This document shows, piece by piece, positions 7,477-12,121 of a DNA stretch of 12,121 nucleotides. A program made the translations under genes and the position numbers. Position 1 is the stretch's first letter. Each line of letters opens with the position of its first letter. Under the pieces are notes generated by a model, which was not told where the DNA came from, did not search any database, and saw nothing but the letters and a program-made list of their open reading frames with translations. The stretch lies in the NCBI GenBank assembly GCA_900548565.1, contig URKV01000050.1:1-12121 (forward strand), read 5' to 3'. The DNA comes from an uncultured Collinsella sp. Lineage in GTDB: Bacteria; Actinomycetota; Coriobacteriia; Coriobacteriales; Coriobacteriaceae.

Positions 7477-7502
7477 GAGGCCGGAGCTTTAGCTCCGGCC
7501 TC
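7477..7502. repeat. perfect hairpin in the opp-tRNA-Leu intergenic region
   Basis: GAGGCCGGAGC (7477-7487) pairs perfectly with GCTCCGGCCTC (7492-7502) around a TTTA loop, an 11-bp stem. No T-tract follows. A weaker 6-bp inverted repeat (CGCTCA 7448-7453 with TGAGCG 7472-7477) lies just upstream and shares base 7477. Confidence 0.75.
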
Positions 7503-7512
7503 CCCATATAAG

Positions 7513-7531
7513 GGCTCGGCAAAGCCGAGCC
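7513..7531. repeat. second short perfect hairpin
   Basis: GGCTCGGC (7513-7520) pairs with GCCGAGCC (7524-7531) around an AAA triloop. There is no T-tract. It lies 10 nt after the previous hairpin and 61 nt before element B. Confidence 0.75.
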
Positions 7532-7592
7532 ACCAAATTTGCATCAGCCCCCAGAGCATGTTTGAGAACTGTGCATGGAGTACGTAGACGTA

Positions 7593-7717
7593 GGGCCGGA
7601 ACGGGGGCAACTTCCCAACGCATTCCGCAGGGGGCGGTACATTTTGTAGCGCGAAGCGCGAAGCAAAATATACCGCATGCCCGAGGACGCGTTGGGAAGT
7701 TGCCCCCGTTCCGGCCC
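7593..7717 (+). repeat. long nested palindromic element B
   Basis: The outer arms are a perfect 29-bp inverted repeat (7593-7621 and 7689-7717) beginning GGGCC and ending GGCCC. Next comes ATTCCGCAG (7622-7630) on the 5' side and ATGCCCGAGGAC (7677-7688) on the 3' side. The inner stem of 13 positions (7634-7646 with 7664-7676) has one C-A mismatch. The 17-nt apex (7647-7663) contains GCGC-GAA-GCGC. Element A on the opposite strand has the same arm length, tips, loop motifs, apex length and GAA triloop. No T-tract follows. The element ends about 40 nt before the tRNA-Leu promoter region. No protein-coding capacity is credible. Confidence 0.85.
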
Positions 7718-7756
7718 GGACATACGGATCTACCTGCGCATTTACAAATTCGTAAA

Positions 7757-7804
7757 CTTTTTTCTAAAAAGTGCTTGCACAGTTCTCGAATCATAGGTTA
7801 TTAT
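7757..7804 (+). promoter_or_regulatory. promoter of tRNA-Leu with upstream T6/A-rich element
   Basis: TTGCAC (7775-7780) and TATTAT (7799-7804) form -35 and -10 boxes with 18-nt spacing. Immediately upstream is CTTTTTT (7757-7763) then CTAAAAAG, a small AT palindrome abutting the -35. The same layout is found at two other tRNA promoters in this window, which supports a functional upstream element. Confidence 0.8.
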
Positions 7805-7811
7805 CTTCCTC

Positions 7812-7831
7812 GTTGAACGCGCGGGTTCAAC
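7812..7831 (+). other. hairpin in the tRNA-Leu 5' leader
   Basis: GTTGAAC (7812-7818) pairs with GTTCAAC (7825-7831) around GCGCGG. It would begin near the expected transcription start and sits in the roughly 50-nt leader removed from the precursor tRNA. Confidence 0.55.
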
Positions 7832-7861
7832 AAAGCGAACCGCGAATCAACAACATAGCAT

Positions 7862-7951
7862 GTCGGAGTGGCGGAATTGGCAGACGCGCTAGCTTGAGGT
7901 GCTAGTGACCGCTTTTTGGTCATGCGGGTTCAAGTCCCGCCTCCGACACCA
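7862..7951 (+). tRNA. tRNA-Leu(GAG)
   Basis: The acceptor stem GTCGGAG pairs with CTCCGAC (7941-7947); A73 and an encoded CCA (7949-7951) follow. The anticodon stem CTAGC/GCTAG encloses loop TTGAGGT with anticodon GAG at 7896-7898, reading CUC and CUU. The long variable arm (TGACC paired with GGTCA) is typical of class II tRNA-Leu, and the T-arm GCGGGTTCAAGTCCCGC is intact. It has its own promoter and terminator. Confidence 0.97.
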
Positions 7952-7962
7952 TCGCATTTGAG

Positions 7963-7984
7963 AAGCCTCTTCGGAGGCTTTTTT
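7963..7984 (+). terminator. terminator after tRNA-Leu
   Basis: AAGCCTC (7963-7969), a TTCG loop, then GAGGCTT (7974-7980) form a 7-bp stem that runs into six T (7979-7984). It ends only 26 nt before the next start codon, so it may act as an attenuator for that gene. Confidence 0.9.
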
Positions 7985-8010
7985 GTTACCGATAGACGGT
8001 GAGGTTCACG

Positions 8011-10356
8011 ATGGAAACGCTTGAGCGCAATGAGTGGGCGGACGTTGCCCAATTGGTCGAGATCACGAGCGATGCTGTCATTATCTGCGAGCTCGACGGA
8101 ACCATTTTGCATGTAAATAATCGCTTGCTCGACTTGATGTGCGAGGAGCGTTCCGATGTGATCAACGGGGACGTTAAAGACCTCTTGTACTCGTCGGCTT
8201 TTGAACGCGCGACAGAGCATCGGCTTCCTTTTGAGACCAATGGAACAAAGAGCGAGTTGATGCTCAAGTTAAGTGACGGATCGTTTATTCCCGTCCTGGT
8301 TTGTGCCGGCTCGGTTACGCCGCCTCGAATCTTTGGCCGCCGTGCGCCGCGCGTTCTGGTGGCACTCCATAGCATCGAAGAACAGTATTCGCACGACCGT
8401 CAGCTCAAGCGTGCGCTTTCGGAGCTTAGAGTGGCGAATAAGCGTCTCTCGGGTACATTGTCGGTCATTATGAGCACGGTGGGCTCCGATGAGCTGCCCA
8501 GTTTGTTAGATATCGTTTTGAACCAGCTTGTAGGAACGCTCGATGCTTCGGGTGCCGCTATCTATTTTTCTGAGAGCGGCGGTTTTAAGCTTCGCGGTGT
8601 CTCCAAGGAGCTGCACGACAGCTACCTGCCCGAGTTTTTGCCGTATGGCGCTGGCATTCCGACGTATGTTCTTCGCGAGTCGCGTGCCTGTCGCTTGTCG
8701 ATTCAACAGGACCTTGAGGGTGATAGGGCTGCCTCCGGTATGTTCATGGACCTGGACAATCGTTCTAAGCACCTGTTGCGCGTGCAGGATATGCCTTCGT
8801 ACCGCAGCGAGATCTGTCTTCCCGTTTTTTACGGTACGCAGATCCTTGGCGTGCTGGAAGTTGGTTGGAAGCGCCCTCAGGCACCGCTCGCCTATGACGT
8901 TAATGTACTCGAGGTCATTTGCGATTACCTGTCTATCCAGCTGGTCGGCATGGCATCGAGCCTTCGCTCTCGTCGCACGGCCGAGCTTGGCCGCTCGCTC
9001 AATGTCTTACGTGATGAGTTGTTTACCTTTCTAGACGATTCCGCCGCGGCTACCCAGGCTATATCGTCCGAGATTTGCAATATGCTCAACTGTCATTTTT
9101 GCCCTGTTGAGTATGACGCCAGTCTGGGCTCCTATGTCATAGATTTTGAAGGCGGCAGTCGCGTTGCTTTGCCGGACGATCCCGAGAAACTTTTCTTTTC
9201 CACGACGGCGCCAGCGGCACGTTTGGGGGTTGGCTCTGATGGCTTTGAGGCGTCTGTTTTGGGCGGCACGAGTGCCGAGGATCTTAAACACGTCCGTATA
9301 ACTCGCGTTGACGAATCGATGCCTATGGGAGGCTGGCTTAGGGCGCATGGTCTGCCTTGCCAGGGTCTCTACGTCGACACCGGCATCGAGGCGGGGCGCC
9401 CGCGCTCTGAGGGTGATGGCAAACACAGCAACGACGCGATCGTTCCTGCTTCTGTTGCGAAAGGCCCGACGACGCGCGCGCTTCTGCTTCGTGACGGTAG
9501 TCAAGAGCCGATTGATGACCTTGAATATGACTACTTGGTGCACTTGGCGCATGACTTTGAACTGATCTACGAGGGCGAATCTCAAAAGCGCGAGGAGCGC
9601 CATATCGCTCAGACCCTCCAGATTGGCATGAGAAATTCGCTTGGTGACGTTCCGGGTATCGCGACCGATTCGGTATACCTTTCGGCAACGAATTCGGCGT
9701 TGGTTGGCGGCGACTTCTATACTCTTGTCCGTCTTCCCGACGATTGCGCCGTTATGATTTTGGGCGATGTATCCGGCAAAGGAATCGAGGCGGCGTCGAT
9801 GTCAGCGCTCGTCAAGACGGCGCTGACGGCCTATGCCTGGGAGGGTGCTGGGCCCGCCCGTATGGCCCGCTCGCTCAATAGCATGCTCATGGGCTTTTCG
9901 AGGGTCGAGACGTTCGTGACGGCGTTTATCGCCAAGATTGATCTTAAAGCGGGTCGCGCTACCTACTGCTCTGCGGGACATCCTCCCACTATGGTCATTA
10001 GACCGTCGTCGACGCCGCTTGGCGGCGGAGAAACCCGAGGGGGAGAAGTGGAGCTCCTTGGGTGCCAATCGGGCGTGATCGGTGCCTTTGAGAGCATGGT
10101 GTACGAGACAGGCGTGTTTACGTTCGCTCCTGGTGACATGCTATTCATGTATACCGACGGAGCAATCGAAGCACGTGATCGCTCGGGTGCTTTCTTTGGC
10201 GAGCAGCGCCTTCGTGACCTTTTGCTCTCTGTCTCGGGTGAGGGTGTATCGGGAATCTGCGGTAAGGTCTTGGGAGAGCTTGACCGCTTTACCGAGTCGG
10301 CGCTGGACGATGACATTGCGCTGGTTTCCCTTGAGTTTTTACGGGGTCGATCGTAG
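8011..10356 (+). CDS. PAS-GAF-SpoIIE (PP2C-type) serine phosphatase
   Basis: This is a multidomain cytoplasmic regulator of 781 residues, related to RsbU/SpoIIE phosphatases that dephosphorylate STAS proteins. A PAS-like domain (about 15-122) is followed by a charged helix (about 126-150) and a GAF-like domain (about 155-315). A less clear region (about 330-520) comes next, then the SpoIIE phosphatase domain (about 528-778). Metal-site motifs are intact: GGDFY (566-570, Asp568), LGDVSGKG (Asp586), YTDGAIEA (Asp716) and DDDIALV (766-772, Asp768 region). I chose ATG 8011 because GTGAGG (7999-8004) precedes it; an in-frame GTG at 7999 lacks a ribosome site. No membrane segment is evident. The next gene encodes its probable STAS substrate. 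Codon choice is less biased than in opp, suggesting lower expression. The sensed ligand is unknown. Confidence 0.9.
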   Translation: METLERNEWADVAQLVEITSDAVIICELDGTILHVNNRLLDLMCEERSDVINGDVKDLLYSSAFERATEHRLPFETNGTKSELMLKLSDGSFIPVLVCAGSVTPPRIFGRRAPRVLVALHSIEEQYSHDRQLKRALSELRVANKRLSGTLSVIMSTVGSDELPSLLDIVLNQLVGTLDASGAAIYFSESGGFKLRGVSKELHDSYLPEFLPYGAGIPTYVLRESRACRLSIQQDLEGDRAASGMFMDLDNRSKHLLRVQDMPSYRSEICLPVFYGTQILGVLEVGWKRPQAPLAYDVNVLEVICDYLSIQLVGMASSLRSRRTAELGRSLNVLRDELFTFLDDSAAATQAISSEICNMLNCHFCPVEYDASLGSYVIDFEGGSRVALPDDPEKLFFSTTAPAARLGVGSDGFEASVLGGTSAEDLKHVRITRVDESMPMGGWLRAHGLPCQGLYVDTGIEAGRPRSEGDGKHSNDAIVPASVAKGPTTRALLLRDGSQEPIDDLEYDYLVHLAHDFELIYEGESQKREERHIAQTLQIGMRNSLGDVPGIATDSVYLSATNSALVGGDFYTLVRLPDDCAVMILGDVSGKGIEAASMSALVKTALTAYAWEGAGPARMARSLNSMLMGFSRVETFVTAFIAKIDLKAGRATYCSAGHPPTMVIRPSSTPLGGGETRGGEVELLGCQSGVIGAFESMVYETGVFTFAPGDMLFMYTDGAIEARDRSGAFFGEQRLRDLLLSVSGEGVSGICGKVLGELDRFTESALDDDIALVSLEFLRGRS

Positions 10357-10437
10357 ACCGCGATACTTGACGGGCAAAATCTGCGCAGCTGCAGATATGT
10401 ATGCATCGAGCGAGCTCTTTTGGGGAACCATGGTCGT

Positions 10438-11184
10438 ATGAATGAGTGGAATGACATAGCGGTTTTGACGCCACCGGGTGATGTCGACATCGCCTCGGTG
10501 TCCGTGCTGCGCCGACGGTTGGATAATCTGATCGACCGGGGCGTGCGTCGCGTTGTCATCAATTGCCAGGCCGTGGGCTTTATCGACTCGACGGGTTTGG
10601 CGTTTTTGCTTACACGTGCCAGAGAGCTCATGAGGCGAGAGGGCCTGCTTTCGCTCGTTAACGCCTCCGATGAGGTCATTCGCTTTTTGGAGATTGCCCG
10701 ACTTGTCGACATCCTTCATGTTGCGGGTCCGGCGCGTGAGTCGATTCCCGCTATTCCGGTGGGAGAGTTGCCACGATGGAGCAAGAGCGTCGAGGTCCGA
10801 CAGGGTATCGAGAATCTTCCATACTATCGACATCGCATCGCCGAACTCCTTGAATCGCTTCCGTTGCGCCGCGACGAGCGCTACGATGTCGCATTGGCGT
10901 CGGGGGAGGCGCTGGGTAATGCCTATGACCATGCGGGCGGTATCGGGTGCATCCTGACGGTTCAGGCCTATGGCGATCGCGTTGTGATTGAGGTGCTTGA
11001 TCGAGGTGCCGGCTATTCTATCGATGAAACGAGCGAGCCGGTCGCATCTGAGGAGCGCGGCCGTGGTATCAAGCTTATGCGTATGCTCGTCGATAACGTG
11101 GAGGTTGGTCGTCGTACGGACGGCGCCGGCACGCGCGTGCAGATGGTGAAGCTGTTTAGTGGAGCGCTGGAATCGCGTGCCTAG
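10438..11184 (+). CDS. STAS-HATPase fusion (anti-sigma antagonist plus anti-sigma kinase domains)
   Basis: The 248-residue product joins two partner-switching domains usually found on separate proteins. Residues 1-105 are a STAS domain with the phospho-acceptor motif GFIDSTGLAFL (Ser51 in Asp50-Ser-Thr-Gly53). Residues about 115-240 are a GHKL-type kinase domain of the RsbW/SpoIIAB kind: N-box ASGEALGNAYDH (Glu157, Asn161, His165), G1 DRGAG (188-192) and G2 ERGRGIKLMRMLVD (206-219). Both halves keep their key residues. I chose ATG 10438 (GGGGA at 10422-10426); TTG 10420 is possible but less likely. The gene follows the SpoIIE-type phosphatase by 81 nt, with a 6-bp hairpin (ATCTGC 10379-10384, GCAGAT 10391-10396) in the gap. 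No sigma factor is encoded nearby. The kinase partner and the output are inferred, not shown. Confidence 0.9.
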   Translation: MNEWNDIAVLTPPGDVDIASVSVLRRRLDNLIDRGVRRVVINCQAVGFIDSTGLAFLLTRARELMRREGLLSLVNASDEVIRFLEIARLVDILHVAGPARESIPAIPVGELPRWSKSVEVRQGIENLPYYRHRIAELLESLPLRRDERYDVALASGEALGNAYDHAGGIGCILTVQAYGDRVVIEVLDRGAGYSIDETSEPVASEERGRGIKLMRMLVDNVEVGRRTDGAGTRVQMVKLFSGALESRA

Positions 11185-11230
11185 CCAATCGCTTTAGCGC
11201 GTTTAGCTACTAAGAGCATGCGGCAGACAA

Positions 11231-11277
11231 CTTTTTTGAAAAAAGTACTTGCGTCTTTTGGACAACTCGCGTAAATT
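11231..11277 (+). promoter_or_regulatory. promoter of the tRNA-Gly/Cys cluster
   Basis: TTGCGT (11249-11254) and TAAATT (11272-11277) have exactly 17-nt spacing, 12 nt before the tRNA. Upstream is CTTTTTT-G-AAAAAAG (11231-11244), the same T-run/A-run palindrome seen before tRNA-Leu. The -10 to tRNA distance leaves almost no leader. Confidence 0.85.
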
Positions 11278-11289
11278 AATAACCCGCAA

Positions 11290-11365
11290 GCGGACATGGC
11301 TCAGTTGGTAGAGCACAACCTTGCCAAGGTTGGGGTCGCGGGTTCGAGCCCCGTTGTCCGCTCCA
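11290..11365 (+). tRNA. tRNA-Gly(GCC), copy 1
   Basis: The acceptor stem GCGGACA pairs with TGTCCGC; discriminator T and an encoded CCA follow. The anticodon stem CAACC/GGTTG encloses TTGCCAA with anticodon GCC at 11323-11325. The D-arm and the T-arm (GGGTTCGAGCCC) are intact. It is identical to copy 2 and to the visible part of copy 3. Confidence 0.97.
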
Positions 11366-11375
11366 TTGCATTTCC

Positions 11376-11398
11376 GGACCGTCTCAAGCGGTCCTTTT
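11376..11398 (+). terminator. weak terminator or processing hairpin between tRNA-Gly and tRNA-Cys
   Basis: GGACCG (11376-11381) pairs with CGGTCC (11389-11394) around a 7-nt loop, followed by only four T. tRNA-Cys starts two bases later with no room for a promoter, so read-through must be common. Confidence 0.6.
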
Positions 11399-11400
11399 CC

Positions 11401-11474
11401 GGCGAAGTGGCCAAGTGGTAAGGCAGAGGCCTGCAAAGCCTTTACCCCCGGTTCGAATCCGGGCTTCGCCTCCA
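11401..11474 (+). tRNA. tRNA-Cys(GCA)
   Basis: The acceptor stem GGCGAAG pairs with CTTCGCC, with discriminator T (usual for Cys) and an encoded CCA (11472-11474). The anticodon loop contains GCA at 11433-11435. The T-arm CCCGGTTCGAATCCGGG is intact. It has no promoter of its own and is probably co-transcribed with tRNA-Gly copy 1. Confidence 0.97.
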
Positions 11475-11483
11475 GGCAACATC

Positions 11484-11510
11484 CGGGCGCTCCGGCGCCC
11501 GTTTTGTTTT
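11484..11510 (+). terminator. terminator after tRNA-Cys
   Basis: CGGGCGC (11484-11490), a TCCG loop and GCGCCCG (11495-11501) form a 7-bp stem followed by TTTTGTTTT. tRNA-Gly copy 2 begins only 6 nt later without a recognisable promoter, so termination is presumably incomplete. Confidence 0.85.
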
Positions 11511-11516
11511 ACATAT

Positions 11517-11592
11517 GCGGACATGGCTCAGTTGGTAGAGCACAACCTTGCCAAGGTTGGGGTCGCGGGTTCGAGCCCCGTTGTCCGCTCCA
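11517..11592 (+). tRNA. tRNA-Gly(GCC), copy 2
   Basis: This is identical over 76 nt to copy 1, with anticodon GCC at 11550-11552 and CCA encoded at 11590-11592. No promoter is visible in the short gap from tRNA-Cys, so it probably depends on read-through. Confidence 0.97.
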
Positions 11593-11600
11593 AGCGCAAT

Positions 11601-11631
11601 AGCCCGACTACGACGGTAGCCGGGCTTTTTT
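11601..11631 (+). terminator. terminator after tRNA-Gly copy 2
   Basis: AGCCCG (11601-11606) pairs with CGGGCT (11621-11626). Beyond an A-C mismatch, CTAC/GTAG continues the stem to a GACG loop. Six T follow. Confidence 0.9.
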
Positions 11632-11761
11632 GTACCCATAGCCTGGGCTCGAACCCGAGAGGGAGCGAGCGTTAAGCAAACGCGGAGCGTTTGTAGCGAG
11701 CTGGAGAGGTCGCCGGCAGGCGGCCGAAGCCGGTGCGTATCCGCGAAGCGGATACGCGGAC
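11632..11761. repeat. structured insert between tRNA-Gly copy 2 and a tRNA-Gly 3'-end fragment
   Basis: There is no credible gene in these 130 nt. They contain GGGCTCGAACCC (11645-11656), an inverted exact copy of the tRNA-Gly T-arm core. Two GNA-triloop hairpins follow: CAAACGC-GGA-GCGTTTG (11677-11693) and GCGTATCCGC-GAA-GCGGATACGC (11735-11757). The segment ends GCGGAC (11756-11761), matching the first six bases of tRNA-Gly. The origin is unknown: a small inserted element or a rearranged tRNA-Gly unit are both possible. Confidence 0.55.
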
Positions 11762-11780
11762 GCCCCGTTGTCCGCTCCAA
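11762..11780 (+). pseudogene. tRNA-Gly 3'-end fragment
   Basis: GCCCCGTTGTCCGCTCCAA is an exact copy of the last 18 nt of the tRNA-Gly gene, including CCA, plus one following A (compare 11575-11593). The rest of the tRNA is missing. It could be the remnant of a deleted tRNA copy or an attachment-site duplication left by integration at the tRNA 3' end. A strong terminator still follows it. Confidence 0.8.
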
Positions 11781-11787
11781 CTATCTT

Positions 11788-11814
11788 ACGCGGTTCTAAC
11801 GAACCGCGTTTTTT
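11788..11814 (+). terminator. terminator after the tRNA-Gly fragment
   Basis: ACGCGGTTC (11788-11796), a TAAC loop and GAACCGCGT (11801-11809) form a perfect 9-bp stem running into six T (11809-11814). Confidence 0.92.
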
Positions 11815-11825
11815 GTTGACGCTGC

Positions 11826-11929
11826 GCGAGCCCCGGGCACCCCATCTTGCCCCTCAATCGTCGGTCGCGTACATAAGGTACGCTTCCCTCCTCTTTCGCG
11901 GCAACCTGGGGCATCCGGAGCCCGCTCGC
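11826..11929. repeat. imperfect long inverted repeat upstream of the third tRNA-Gly
   Basis: Blocks on the left (GCGAG 11826-11830, CCGG 11833-11836, CCCCA 11840-11844, TTGCC 11847-11851) match in inverted order on the right (GGCAA 11900-11904, TGGGG 11907-11911, CCGG 11915-11918, CTCGC 11925-11929). A 6-bp inner hairpin GCGTAC/GTACGC (11867-11872, 11878-11883) is at the centre. The gross size resembles elements A and B, but their conserved loop motifs are absent. The rest of 11815-11998 shows no gene. Confidence 0.45.
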
Positions 11930-11998
11930 TGTCGCGGCCGGGGGAGTGGGTCTTCCATTCTTTTCACTAATTGGTCGATCCGTCCCAGGGGGCCCGAG

Positions 11999-12054
11999 CT
12001 TTTTTCAATTATTTGAAAATAGTTCTTGCATTCGGGTGGATCATCCCGTATATT
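11999..12054 (+). promoter_or_regulatory. promoter of tRNA-Gly copy 3
   Basis: TTGCAT (12026-12031) and TATATT (12049-12054) have 17-nt spacing, 12 nt before the tRNA. CTTTTTT at 11999-12005 and a following A-rich stretch with the inverted repeat TTTCAA/TTGAAA resemble the other two tRNA promoters, with a longer gap between the T and A runs. Confidence 0.88.
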
Positions 12055-12066
12055 AAATCCTTGCAG

Positions 12067-12121
12067 GCGGACATGGCTCAGTTGGTAGAGCACAACCTTG
12101 CCAAGGTTGGGGTCGCGGGTT
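12067..12121 (+). tRNA. tRNA-Gly(GCC), copy 3, cut by the window end
   Basis: The first 55 nt are identical to copies 1 and 2, with anticodon GCC at 12100-12102. The sequence stops within the T-arm (GGGTT), so the 3' half is missing because the window ends, not because the gene is broken. Confidence 0.95.

Noticed and set aside
7280..7717. Elements A and B as ordinary Rho-independent terminators
   Set aside because: Neither is followed by a T-tract on either strand, and the shared internal-loop motifs are not explained by termination.
7280..7717. Elements A and B as integron attC sites or retron msr-msd
   Set aside because: The ends are GGGCC/GGCCC rather than GTTRRRY core sites, and no integrase or reverse transcriptase gene is present.
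7264..7730. Classical MITE with target-site duplication
   Set aside because: I compared the bases flanking both elements and saw no convincing direct duplication; an unusual element type is not excluded.
7489..7816. Short frames on both strands over element B
   Set aside because: They translate palindromic DNA and have no ribosome site or family match that I can see.
7999..8010. GTG 7999 as the phosphatase start
   Set aside because: GTGAGG at this place is better read as the ribosome site for ATG 8011; nothing upstream serves the GTG.
10420..10437. TTG 10420 as the STAS-HATPase start
   Set aside because: A rare start with a poor ribosome site; ATG 10438 opens directly into the STAS fold with GGGGA upstream.
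11203..12093. Minus-strand frames containing GARTRDPNLGKVVLYQLSH
   Set aside because: This peptide is the antisense translation of the tRNA-Gly gene, a common false annotation.
1..12121. CRISPR array
   Set aside because: There is no set of regularly spaced repeats; the repeats present are inverted stems and tRNA copies.

Overview
The window is most likely the end-to-end sequence of one short-read contig from a GC-rich Gram-positive bacterium. Class Coriobacteriia (for example Collinsella) fits the gpmI-secG order, the codon bias and the CCA-encoding tRNA genes, but this is inference, since no phylogenetic marker was compared. Bases 1-49 are not genomic: they are an Illumina Nextera i5 adapter. 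The window stops 55 nt into a repeated tRNA-Gly gene.

Layout. (1) 50-1078: the C-terminal part of cofactor-independent phosphoglycerate mutase (gpmI) with a strong terminator, then secG with its own likely promoter and terminator. (2) 1320-7263: a complete five-gene peptide ABC importer (oppA-oppB-oppC-oppD-oppF) with very tight spacing from oppB onward and a hairpin between the lipoprotein gene and the permease genes. (3) 7264-7861: about 600 gene-free bases packed with secondary structure. It holds two long nested palindromes (7280-7411 and 7593-7717) in opposite orientation. They share an exact 29-bp outer stem length, GGGCC/GGCCC tips, internal-loop motifs and a 17-nt apex with a GAA triloop, yet their stem sequences differ with full compensation. 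This is the most novel signal in the window. (4) 7862-7951: tRNA-Leu(GAG) with promoter and terminator. (5) 8011-11184: a signalling pair, a PAS-GAF-SpoIIE/PP2C phosphatase followed by a STAS-HATPase fusion. Together they look like a condensed partner-switching module in which anti-sigma-antagonist and anti-sigma-kinase domains share one chain. (6) 11231-12121: a tRNA array (Gly-GCC, Cys-GCA, Gly-GCC and a partial third Gly-GCC) with terminators, a duplicated tRNA-Gly 3' end and several GNA-triloop hairpins.

How the parts relate. The Opp genes form one uptake system: OppA captures peptide outside the cell, OppB/OppC form the channel, and OppD/OppF hydrolyse ATP. The phosphatase probably senses a signal through PAS/GAF and dephosphorylates the STAS domain of the next gene product, altering its anti-sigma kinase activity. 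No sigma factor gene is present. The phosphatase gene has only 26 bp between the tRNA-Leu terminator and its start codon, so its transcription probably depends on read-through from the tRNA-Leu unit.
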